Positions 50,218-57,021 of a DNA stretch of 64,000 nt are shown here, piece after piece. The notes below the pieces were generated by a model. The model made no database searches. It saw nothing but the letters and a program-made list of their open reading frames with translations, and had not been told where the DNA came from. How positions within the stretch are numbered: position 1 is the first letter of the stretch; each line of letters starts with the position of its first letter. The stretch covers positions 1 through 64,000 of IMG/VR virus record IMGVR_UViG_3300044675_005263, one strand, 5' to 3'. Both the position numbers and the translations under genes were made by a program. This DNA is from a virus.

Positions 50218-50673
50218 CTAAGCAATCTCAACAGGAAAGCCCAATGCTTTTCTGCTTTGGTTGATACGATAAACAACCTTGATAGGTGTTTCTCCCTTTG
50301 ATACTTCTGCCAAATCCTTCTGAGAAGTTTCGACTAGAAATGGCTCATTAACAATAGTCCAACCACCTTTAATAAAACCCTCGAAAATAGAAGTCAGATT
50401 TTCTATGCGCTTCTCAATGTAGGTTTCTCTATCTGAGTCAGCCAAATCCTTCACGCCAATTTCAGCGAGTTCTGTGGCTGGTCGTAGTGTTGTAGCAGAC
50501 CACAACTTCTTTGGTTTATCAGCAGATAACATGCGACGATAAACCTTTGCTGGAACTGGATTTCCTTCGGGAGAAAATCCGTCAGGAGTCATAAAGAACT
50601 CTGTGCGAAATCCCTCTTTAGAGAACTCAGCATAAACTGTGAGTCCTTGCACTTGCTTTGTTTTGTCTAACAT
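50218..50673 (-). CDS. Unknown protein upstream of MoxR gene, 151 aa
   Basis: Start at ATG 50673, preceded by the leader AAACGACGAAAGGACACCC. Starts MLDKTKQVQGLTVYAEFSKE; alpha/beta. Twelve nt before the MoxR gene, so co-transcribed with it and perhaps functionally linked. No family recognised. Confidence 0.65.
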   Translation of the reverse strand: MLDKTKQVQGLTVYAEFSKEGFRTEFFMTPDGFSPEGNPVPAKVYRRMLSADKPKKLWSATTLRPATELAEIGVKDLADSDRETYIEKRIENLTSIFEGFIKGGWTIVNEPFLVETSQKDLAEVSKGETPIKVVYRINQSRKALGFPVEIA

Positions 50674-50775
50674 GGGTGTCCTTTCGTCGTTTCGCACCCC
50701 CAAAGTGCGATAAGGCAACTCTAGCAGAAAACATCATAGAGGCAAAATTAGCCTAAGCGTGTCGTAAAAATAGTT

Positions 50776-50821
50776 CTGCCCCAACGCTAAAACGACGAAT
50801 AAAAGCGTGGGGCAGAATCTT
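50776..50821 (-). terminator. Long hairpin terminator
   Basis: ATTCTGCCCCACGCT and AGCGTTGGGGCAGAA arms (15 bp with one bulge) followed on the minus strand by ACTATTTTTACG. Ends the 95-aa gene. Confidence 0.7.
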
Positions 50822-50833
50822 GTTTTGATCGTA

Positions 50834-51121
50834 TTAGGAAATAGAGATTTCCTTTACGATTTCAGGGTCAGGGGTAAAAACTGGCTTCTCCTTATGAAGC
50901 TTTAGTCCAAATTTCTTGAACTCTTTATTAAAGGCTTTATCCTTCTGTGGTCGTCCTGCTTCTACCCACTCGGAAATGACTCGAGCTGCTAGATACCTTT
51001 CCTCGTCCTTTGCTTCCATGACCATAAGGAAGTCCTCCCGGATCCACGCACCAGTTCCAATCACCGTTATCTGATTGGCGTTACCGTAGTTCCCGTCGAT
51101 ATCGAAATAATGTAATCTCAT
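50834..51121 (-). CDS. Unknown protein, 95 aa
   Basis: ATG 51121 after AGAGAGGTAAAAA. Starts MRLHYFDIDGNYGNANQITV; WIREDFLMVMEAKDEERYLA suggests a small nucleic-acid or metabolic domain, but no family is recognised. Followed by a strong hairpin. Confidence 0.65.
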   Translation of the reverse strand: MRLHYFDIDGNYGNANQITVIGTGAWIREDFLMVMEAKDEERYLAARVISEWVEAGRPQKDKAFNKEFKKFGLKLHKEKPVFTPDPEIVKEISIS

Positions 51122-51197
51122 TTTTTACCTCTCTTGTATTCCCACTCCGTTAGGGTAGCACGCCCAGACATTTCCATCTGGGCACGCCGACCTCGAA

Positions 51198-51431
51198 TTA
51201 TTTTTTCCGGGCTTTCTTCAGCATCTTGGATATTTTCTTGAGTTCGTCCTCGCCAAGTTCCACGCCGATTTCGTATGCAACATCTTTGGCGTATCCGTTA
51301 TCCATGGACTCTTCCAACTCCGCTTTATAGATTGGGTCAAGCCCGTTCATGTCCTCGTCGTCAAAGATATAGGCGGTGTCCGATAGGGCGAACCAAGTAT
51401 CCGTTCCAGTATGGCAAACATATAGGGTCAT
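51198..51431 (-). CDS. Small unknown protein, 77 aa
   Basis: ATG 51431 overlaps the end of the Api92-like gene by 4 nt. Starts MTLYVCHTGTDTWFALSDTA; C-terminus basic (KKISKMLKKARKK). Its stop codon lies inside a CCCGGAAAAAATAATTCG element (51196-51211). Confidence 0.6.
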   Translation of the reverse strand: MTLYVCHTGTDTWFALSDTAYIFDDEDMNGLDPIYKAELEESMDNGYAKDVAYEIGVELGEDELKKISKMLKKARKK

Positions 51432-52033
51432 GCCGATACCTCCGCTTCCTCTTCCTCGTCCTCTTTATAGTTAGGGCAATCCGAGTAGTAAGAACATTCC
51501 TCGGGGTCTTCAACGCATGGACATTCCTCGCCCATCTTCTCCCAGCAAGCGTGGTCAATCTCGCCACCCTCTTCGCTGAACTCCTCGCCGTTCTGGTAAA
51601 TAACAATCCCCCAGAAGCACATGCCAGTCTCATTGTATTTGTGTTCAATACAAAGAGTAGGGAAGATTTCGGCAAGCCGAGCAATCGCTATATCTGGTGG
51701 AGACCAAGCCGAATCAAAAGAGTAGGAAAGTGAATCAGTAGATTCGCTGAAATAAACTGAGTCCTCGCCACAAACATCCCACTTAGTTCCCCAAGAGTTG
51801 ATGTGGTTGTGATACCAGTCCTCGTCTCCTTGAGACCTAAAAGCCTCTCCAATTCTTGGCTCTGCATCTTTTGTTGGAGTAGTGATGTTGTAAAGAGAAA
51901 AGATTGGATTTGCAATCTCTTCAACAGTTCCTTCAATGGTTCGCTTGATTGGGCGACCAACAAACTCCTTAAGATTTTTTAGAGTCTCTTGGTCCCCGGA
52001 AATGTTTATTGTATTTGAGCACCAGTTAGGCAT
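51428..52033 (-). CDS. Api92-like phage protein
   Basis: 201 aa. MPNWCSNTINISGDQETLKN, then DWYHNHINSWGTKWDVCGED, SYSFDSAWSPPDIAIARLAE, FPTLCIEHKYNETGMCFWG: the order M-P-N-W-C-x-N, W-G-T-K-W-D, T/S-A-W-S-P-P is the signature of Api92/DUF1281-type proteins with a ferredoxin-like fold. A Cys-rich acidic tail (CPCVEDPEECSYYSDCP) is added. Function unknown in all relatives. Confidence 0.8.
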   Translation of the reverse strand: MPNWCSNTINISGDQETLKNLKEFVGRPIKRTIEGTVEEIANPIFSLYNITTPTKDAEPRIGEAFRSQGDEDWYHNHINSWGTKWDVCGEDSVYFSESTDSLSYSFDSAWSPPDIAIARLAEIFPTLCIEHKYNETGMCFWGIVIYQNGEEFSEEGGEIDHACWEKMGEECPCVEDPEECSYYSDCPNYKEDEEEEAEVSA

Positions 52034-52274
52034 TGTTCTCCTCGTGTTCTATTACAGATTGAGTTATCTCTAACCCAAGAGCCTGAATCTCTTTTCCCAA
52101 ATCGTCAATCGCTTCATCTATGTTTTGACGAACATCAAAGTAATCCCATGGATTTTCGTCAGTCTTTGGTGAGCGAATGTATTGCAAATCAACTGCACAT
52201 GAGACAGCAATGTTGATTACCTTGATTGCGTTCTCATCACCAGCCAAATACTTTTCTGCTAGTTCTTGATACAT
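52026..52274 (-). CDS. Small unknown protein, 82 aa
   Basis: ATG 52274 preceded by the leader AAATGACGAAAGGGAAAAC. Starts MYQELAEKYLAGDENAIKVI; helical, acidic. Overlaps the Api92-like gene start by 8 nt. Unknown. Confidence 0.6.
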   Translation of the reverse strand: MYQELAEKYLAGDENAIKVINIAVSCAVDLQYIRSPKTDENPWDYFDVRQNIDEAIDDLGKEIQALGLEITQSVIEHEENNA

Positions 52275-52322
52275 GTTTTCCCTTTCGTCATTTGTAGTTT
52301 TATTATAGCGATTTACAATCGC

Positions 52323-52541
52323 TTATTCAACTTCCACCACTCGGAAGTTTTCATCTTCCAAGATAGAAACGCTGAAGTCCAAGTCAATCCCTCTATTGCG
52401 CTCCCCAACTTCAGGGAGGTCGTTGATGTTGATTTCATCATCCATTACTTGCTTTAGAAGAGCCTTTGCCTCTTCATCATTCTTTGCCTCAAACCAAACT
52501 TGGTTCATTGAGATTTCGTTGAATCTAAACGAGTATTGCAT
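52323..52541 (-). CDS. Small acidic protein, 72 aa
   Basis: ATG 52541 preceded by AAATGACGAAAGGGAAAAA. Starts MQYSFRFNEISMNQVWFEAK then NDEEAKALLKQVMDDEIN: strand-helix pattern similar to the 66-aa protein at 45278. Unknown. Confidence 0.6.
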   Translation of the reverse strand: MQYSFRFNEISMNQVWFEAKNDEEAKALLKQVMDDEININDLPEVGERNRGIDLDFSVSILEDENFRVVEVE

Positions 52542-52641
52542 TTTTTCCCTTTCGTCATTTGTGGTGTTGGGGAACGAGTTTTTGTTCCTAGGACTTCAAC
52601 CCTATTCAGCATCAGCAAATAGAATCTGCCCCAACAAGCCA

Positions 52642-52670
52642 AACTTATCATACCTTTCTAGATAAGTGCA
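52642..52670 (-). promoter_or_regulatory. Conserved-spacer promoter
   Basis: Minus strand spacer ending CTAGAAAGGTATGA then TAAGTT; partial core. Confidence 0.5.
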
Positions 52671-52804
52671 ACAACACGCCAGAAAGTTTTTGACACTAGA
52701 CATCTTGGTAAATGAAATTGTTTTTTCCCGGCGACCTGGTCCCTCCACACTGGCAACAGCGAATTATTATTTCCGGGTCCAGGGCCTGGCCGCCGACGCT
52801 GTCG

Positions 52805-53032
52805 CTAAATTATATTTTCCGGGGTGTCATCATTTGCTGCATCAACGATTCTTGTGCGTGCAACTGCAACATCATAAAGTTCGTTGTACTTGACCAAGTT
52901 GTAGATGTCCTCGCAGAACATCTCGGCGGCAGCAATCTGGAGTTCGTCATCCGTCATTGTTATTTCCGGGTCTGTCTGAAGCTGGTCGAGATCGAACTCG
53001 AGTTCTATTTTCGTAACTAACTTTCTTGTCAT
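52805..53032 (-). CDS. Small acidic protein, 75 aa
   Basis: ATG 53032, 4 nt after the previous stop. Starts MTRKLVTKIELEFDLDQLQT. Two CCCGGAA elements fall in the coding frame: one encodes PEIT (52956-52970) and one PENII then stop (52807-52824). This shows the elements can be accommodated inside genes. Function unknown. Confidence 0.6.
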   Translation of the reverse strand: MTRKLVTKIELEFDLDQLQTDPEITMTDDELQIAAAEMFCEDIYNLVKYNELYDVAVARTRIVDAANDDTPENII

Positions 53033-53035
53033 CCG

Positions 53036-53212
53036 TTACTCCTCACACTCGCAGAGATGTCCACAGGTATAGCAGACCCACGCCGTTGTCAGGTGGGTGT
53101 AGTACCCATATCGTCTCTCGCCGTGAAATCCTTCAGAGTAGGCGTACCAACGCCCGTCATCTTCCTGAAAGGTGGCTCCGTCTATCTCTCGAGTCTTTTC
53201 TAATGAAATCAT
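53036..53212 (-). CDS. Small Cys-rich protein, 58 aa
   Basis: ATG 53212 after ACGGAGTAAAAA. Starts MISLEKTREIDGATFQEDDG and ends with VCYTCGHLCECEE, a compact zinc-knuckle. Unknown. Confidence 0.6.
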   Translation of the reverse strand: MISLEKTREIDGATFQEDDGRWYAYSEGFHGERRYGYYTHLTTAWVCYTCGHLCECEE

Positions 53213-53301
53213 TTTTTACTCCGTTTCTATTAAAGATACGGCGCACCCTTGCCGTGTCACTGCACGAACTTAAAGGGCACGCCGTAATATCTATTTGTTT
53301 T

Positions 53302-53745
53302 TTAAATTGCTTCTTCCAAACTGAAAGGTGCGCTCGCCGTCAAGCCCGTTGCGTTGCGGTAGAGCCGTGCCCCTTCTTGCCAGTCAGCCCACGAGCCGTC
53401 CGAGCCGATGCTCACCAAACTTCCGTATACCTGCTTGAGGTGAATGAGGCAAGCCGTTACTACAGCGTCGTATGGTTTGTATGCCGTCTTTGTAAACCCG
53501 AAGCCCGATGAGTTGATAGACCAGTCAAAGGTCTCGTGTGAGTCTGGACCGTAGCCGTTGAAGCGGACACTTTCTTTTGTGCATTCCCACTGGCCGAGAT
53601 GGTCGCCCATTGCATCGGCAAGTTGAATCTTTTCCACGTTGGTGGCGTATTCAATAATGGTCCGAGCCCCGTTCATAAACATTTCAAATCTCAAAGCATC
53701 TTCTGGTGAGGTGCCTGTTTTTGTGTAGTAGTGCGTGTATCCCAC
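53302..53745 (-). CDS. GYTHYY-family phage protein with GTG start, 147 aa
   Basis: GTG at 53745 is chosen because the conserved leader AAATGACGAAGGGAACACC precedes it; it gives VGYTHYYTKTGTSPEDALRF, matching phage proteins that begin M-G-Y-T-H-Y-W. A longer ATG reading would overlap the leader. Central FNGYGPDSHETFDWSINSSG and C-terminal YDAVVTACLIHLKQVYG are typical of that uncharacterised family. Confidence 0.65.
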   Translation of the reverse strand: MGYTHYYTKTGTSPEDALRFEMFMNGARTIIEYATNVEKIQLADAMGDHLGQWECTKESVRFNGYGPDSHETFDWSINSSGFGFTKTAYKPYDAVVTACLIHLKQVYGSLVSIGSDGSWADWQEGARLYRNATGLTASAPFSLEEAI

Positions 53746-53786
53746 GGTGTTCCCTTCGTCATTTAGCAGAGTGATTTCTGCTGCAG

Positions 53787-53815
53787 GATTTATCATAGAG
53801 GGTCGTTTCTTTCTG
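53787..53815 (-). promoter_or_regulatory. Weak conserved-spacer promoter
   Basis: Minus strand CCCTCTATGA then TAAATC; keeps the TATGATA end but not the core. Position fits the GYTHYY gene. Confidence 0.35.
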
Positions 53816-53873
53816 TGTCAAGTATTGATGAGAAGTATTTCTAGAGTCGACCTATATCCAAAACGGGCAAAAC

Positions 53874-54702
53874 AAATTGTTACTTCCGGGAGGAGGCGGC
53901 CATCCTGGATCCGTCTTCTTGAAGTTGTTTGTTCCGGGCTTGATGCACTGCAGCTGCGGGCTCTAACGTCACATTATATTTTCCGGGCTCCTGGATCCGA
54001 GCTCGGTCCCTCGGTTTTAAAGTTGAGTCGACATGACTCAAGTTTGCAGTACTTGCATTAATCCATCGATGAGATCTGAAGTGCAGCGCAGCTGTGATCC
54101 GCTGTCAAGTTGTTATTTCCGGGTACCGTATGTCCGCTTTGCGAGCACTTGCTCGCAAAGTCTAATCACCCTGTCAAGTGCTTGTCAAGCTACACGCACC
54201 GTTAAGTTATTTGTTCCAGGCATCGAGCTACAAGCTGCGTCCCATAACTCACACCGTTATATATTTGCGAGCGCTATACCCATGCCGCTCTTTGAATCCC
54301 AAGCCGTTTGCAAGCTGCAGCTGTAATCCCAAGCCGATGTTTTATTTTCCGGGCAAAATTCTTCGGGCCCGATCCGTCTTCACGTTTGTATTGTATTTTC
54401 CGGGACAGCTGGACCTGTTGGTCCCGTTGGTCCCGTTGGTCCTCGCCGCTGCGGGTTATATTATATTTTCCGGGCTTGATGCAAGCACGCCGCCTCCGCC
54501 TCCACCGCCGCCAGTGTATCTTGCCGCTGTCGTCAAATTATATTTTCCAGGCTGGAGGAGCTGCATCCCGGCCCTGGCAAATAGATTTGTTTTTTCCAGG
54601 TGATCCAGATCCATCCTGGCACGCCGCCGTGCTCAAGTCAAGTTATTAGTTCCGGGCATCGGATCTGCAGCTGCTGTTCCCATCTGAGTTGTTAGTTCCC
54701 GG
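53874..54702. repeat. Array of short interspersed CCCGGAA elements
   Basis: Twelve copies in about 830 nt, all in minus orientation: 53874-53890, 53924-53938, 53971-53987, 54109-54123, 54205-54220, 54339-54353, 54389-54404, 54458-54474, 54535-54551, 54583-54600, 54641-54656, 54687-54702. Minus-strand consensus CC(C/T)GGAA followed by an A-rich 8-nt tail such as ATATAAT or ATAACAAC. Spacers are GC-richer, unrelated to each other, and full of 6-bp palindromes. No gene is credible here. Further copies lie at 41995, 46983 (inverted), 51196, 52714, 52762, 52807, 52956, 54912 (inverted), 55295 and 55925. Confidence 0.75.
54140..54162. repeat. Perfect hairpin in the repeat array
   Basis: CTTTGCGAGCA and TGCTCGCAAAG form an 11-bp stem with a 2-nt loop at about 54137-54160. 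No U-run, so not a standard terminator. Confidence 0.6.
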
Positions 54703-54709
54703 ACCAATC

Positions 54710-54812
54710 CGATCAATACGATCAATCCGATCAAAGTTCTCTATATAGAGTAATTTCTTATTTAGAATCTGGCCAGGTAACGAAGTTTAATCAAGTTAAT
54801 CCTATTGATCGG
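54710..54812. repeat. Iteron-like 9-bp repeats with AT-rich segment (origin candidate)
   Basis: Three tandem units CGATCAATA, CGATCAATC, CGATCAAAG (54710-54736), a perfect palindrome CTCTATATAGAG (54739-54750), an AT-rich stretch, and an inverted copy ATTGATCGG (54804-54812). Iterons plus AT-rich DNA are features of replication origins; no initiator gene is visible nearby. The rest of 54813-55085 shows only one inverted CCCGGAA element. Confidence 0.45.
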
Positions 54813-55085
54813 TTTGATCACGCTTAGTTGGATATCCGTCATCTATTCGATTCAGGCGTACAAGGTTAGAATTAAGTCTGTCCGTCAACTTCGGATCTGC
54901 AGCTAGCTACACCCGGAAGTAACAACTTAGATAGATGGCGAGGAAGGCGAGGAAGGTTTTCAAAAAGCTCACCGTTATATATTCAGGCGTCCCTATCCCA
55001 CGCCGCTAGTTGAAACTTCAACTACTCGTGGGTAAATAACAATCTGCGATTCCCTTGCCGCTTGCCGCTTTGATACTTGACAACC

Positions 55086-55132
55086 GTTAATATAACTAAT
55101 ACGCTATCCGTTAGCGTATTGGTTATATTAAC
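55086..55132. repeat. 21-bp-arm inverted repeat
   Basis: GTTAATATAACTAATACGCTA, loop TCCGT, and its complement with a single T-G mismatch. A very stable cruciform/hairpin just after the 61-aa gene on the minus strand; could be a terminator, operator or packaging/origin structure. Confidence 0.7.
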
Positions 55133-55313
55133 TACAAGCGCACGCCGTTTCGGAAGTTAGAGTTGTTAGTTCCGTTAGGAGCTCTGCGGCAGCATTTGCT
55201 CTCGCCGTTACTCGGATGTGTTCTTCCCGTGTCTTGGCTAAATCAATATCCGCTTTCAAGCTCGCCGCTAGCTCTGCAGCTAGCTGCAACTGTAAGTTGT
55301 TATTTCCCGGCAT
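55128..55313 (-). CDS. Small helical protein after small terminase, 61 aa
   Basis: ATG 55313 lies inside the last codons of the terminase gene (14-nt overlap), with the CCCGGAA element in the overlap. Starts MPGNNNLQLQLAAELAASLK; amphipathic helices of Ala/Leu/Thr. Spacing supports a gene, but there is no family. Confidence 0.5.
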   Translation of the reverse strand: MPGNNNLQLQLAAELAASLKADIDLAKTREEHIRVTARANAAAELLTELTTLTSETACACS

Positions 55314-56238
55314 CTGGATCTGGCCCGTCTTCCTCTTTGGCTGCGGTTGTTATGTCATAGACATCCGATACCTCGGCGTCAATTATTTTTACCCCGTCGT
55401 TGGCTAAGTTGCTTGCCGTATGTGCAGCACCTGCCGCTAGCCGTTGCAAACGTTCAGCCACGATAACGTGAGCTGGCCGCTCCCCAGAAATATCAACTCC
55501 GATATCCAGCTCGGTCCCGCCTCGCACGCCAGCACGGTCAAGTAGTTCCGTTGCTGCTTTGAGCTGGACTGGTTCGGATACTGCGTTCTCCATCAGTTCC
55601 TCGAGCTTATCCACAGCGTAGCTTGCCGATTGCATAATCTTGATTCGTGCCCGTTCGACATCTGCGCCCGGCCGTCTGATGCCTTTAAGGTGGACACGAC
55701 ACAGACCGTCATCTTTAACACGACCTGAGCCCCACAACATACATCGGATGCCGTCTGACTTAATCTTGGTACAGCGATGAGGCATAGCCGCTGGCGCTCG
55801 CTTTGAGGATTTCGGGCCAGTCTCTTGTTCTGCTTGCCATGTTCGGGTGGCGCCGATAACCCAAGGTGGGCAAATCTTTATAGCATCGTCATCGAGGAGG
55901 AGCTCGAGGCCCGTCAGGAAATCCGAGTTATTATTTCCCGGATCTAACAATAACGGTTTCTTCTCGGCCAAGCTCATCAGCCGCCTTTCTTTGATGGCTT
56001 CTTGTGAGCGGGCGGCAATCAACCCTGTCGGGGCGCCTGACTGGTCATAGACCGAATCCCAGTTGAGCATCGCCTTTCGAAGGGCGGCTCGATTCTCATA
56101 AGTATCTTCTACAACTCCCTTTTCAACTTCGAGCATGCCAAGAGCCGAAAGGTCAGGGCGATAGTCGATGGGGGTATCTACAACTGGTGTTGTATCTTCC
56201 GGGCCATCTTCAGGATCGAAGGGGGAGATGTCTGTCAT
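55300..56238 (-). CDS. Terminase small subunit candidate
   Basis: 312 aa. The C-terminal part has QSASYAVDKLEELMENAV then AATELLDRAGVRGGTELD, a helix followed by L-D-R-A-G-x-x-x-x-x-E-x-x, the pattern of actinophage small terminase proteins. A zinc-like module, PHRCTKIKSDGIRC...LCRVHLKG, lies near residues 150-185. It would recognise the packaging site; the adjacent repeat-rich DNA downstream is a candidate pac region. The large terminase gene is not in the window. Starts by ATGA overlap with the 40-aa gene. Confidence 0.65.
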   Translation of the reverse strand: MTDISPFDPEDGPEDTTPVVDTPIDYRPDLSALGMLEVEKGVVEDTYENRAALRKAMLNWDSVYDQSGAPTGLIAARSQEAIKERRLMSLAEKKPLLLDPGNNNSDFLTGLELLLDDDAIKICPPWVIGATRTWQAEQETGPKSSKRAPAAMPHRCTKIKSDGIRCMLWGSGRVKDDGLCRVHLKGIRRPGADVERARIKIMQSASYAVDKLEELMENAVSEPVQLKAATELLDRAGVRGGTELDIGVDISGERPAHVIVAERLQRLAAGAAHTASNLANDGVKIIDAEVSDVYDITTAAKEEDGPDPDAGK

Positions 56239-56357
56239 GGTTGGTTGCCTGTTAAGTCGAGGATTTGTTTGATGGCAAATTCCTCAGCGGCTTGTGCATC
56301 TGCCAAAGCTTTTGCTTGGGCTATCTCTGCTGGTGTTGGTTCTGTTGGTGTTGACAT
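56235..56357 (-). CDS. Small protein, 40 aa
   Basis: ATG 56357 after AGAGAGGTAAAA; TGA overlaps the terminase ATG. Starts MSTPTEPTPAEIAQAKALAD; Pro/Thr N-terminus then helix. Unknown, translationally coupled. Confidence 0.6.
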   Translation of the reverse strand: MSTPTEPTPAEIAQAKALADAQAAEEFAIKQILDLTGNQP

Positions 56358-56421
56358 TTTTACCTCTCTATGATAAGGAAGCCCCTAGAGTTTTTACCCC
56401 TAGGGGACAACCTTTTTACCC

Positions 56422-56715
56422 CTACTTCTTTTTTGCTGGGGCTTTCTTCTTTGCGGCCGCAGCTGTGGAAATCTTCTTTGTTACTTCCGCCGTCGCTGTT
56501 TCAGCGATCAGTCCGAAGGCTGGGTCACTCTTCTTTGCGTATCTGATTACAACAGGAACTAAGGATGCCCAGAGAGCATTGGCTACAAGAAGCCATTCGC
56601 TTGAACCGAAGTTAGTTGGACTGCCTACTCCGCTTGTTTGGCTAACAATGGTGATTGCACCAATGATTTGACCAAGCAAGTTTCTTAAGTAGGAGTCGAT
56701 CATTGCTTTGTTCAT
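56422..56715 (-). CDS. Small membrane protein, holin-like, 97 aa
   Basis: ATG 56715, weak RBS. Starts MNKAMIDSYLRNLLGQIIGA; two hydrophobic segments (IIGAITIVS and WLLVANALWASLVPVVIRYA) and a very basic Lys/Ala C-terminus (AAAAKKKAPAKKK). Topology resembles class II/III holins; the Lys tail resembles DNA- or membrane-binding tails. Lysis role is inference. Confidence 0.5.
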   Translation of the reverse strand: MNKAMIDSYLRNLLGQIIGAITIVSQTSGVGSPTNFGSSEWLLVANALWASLVPVVIRYAKKSDPAFGLIAETATAEVTKKISTAAAAKKKAPAKKK

Positions 56716-56948
56716 GTATTACTCCATATCGTCAAACAGGGTGCTTGACATATGAACAATAGCACGATTAGGGGTAAAAAGATTTTTGCGCCCGTTGAGA
56801 GAGATACAAGGTGTTTTACCCTTTCATAAACAACACTTGGTTTGAGCGTGTTGAACTACGCACGGATTAGGGGTCTAATTACTGTTTCATCATAGAGGTT
56901 GTTGTACAGAAAGTTGTGTAAGTTGTTATATAAAAGTGCTTCTGAAAG

Positions 56949-57021
56949 CGCCCTCGGCAGGAGTCGAACCTGCGGCCAATCGGGTAGAAACCGAGTGCTC
57001 TATCCTCTGAGCTACGAAGGC
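56949..57021 (-). tRNA. tRNA-Arg (anticodon UCU)
   Basis: Minus strand cloverleaf: acceptor GCCTTCG/CGAGGGC, D arm GCTC/GAGC, anticodon stem CTCGG/CCGAT with a C27-U43 mismatch, loop TTTCTAC giving anticodon TCT, 5-nt variable loop, T arm GCAGG/CCTGC with TTCGACT loop. No encoded CCA. Reads AGA/AGG, codons frequent in this phage but probably rare in a higher-GC host. Confidence 0.9.

Noticed and set aside
52396-53511. Several plus-strand frames (52396-52665, 52712-53020, 53026-53511)
   Set aside because: All are antisense to supported minus-strand genes with family promoters or RBS cassettes.
54178-54649. Two overlapping plus-strand open frames of 141 and 113 codons in the repeat array
   Set aside because: No RBS, low-complexity composition (VPLVPLV, PPPPPPPP) created by GC-rich spacers and repeats, and opposite orientation to neighbouring genes.
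53874-55310. CRISPR array interpretation of the repeated elements
   Set aside because: Repeats are too short and degenerate, spacing varies from about 45 to 135 nt, and no cas genes are present.
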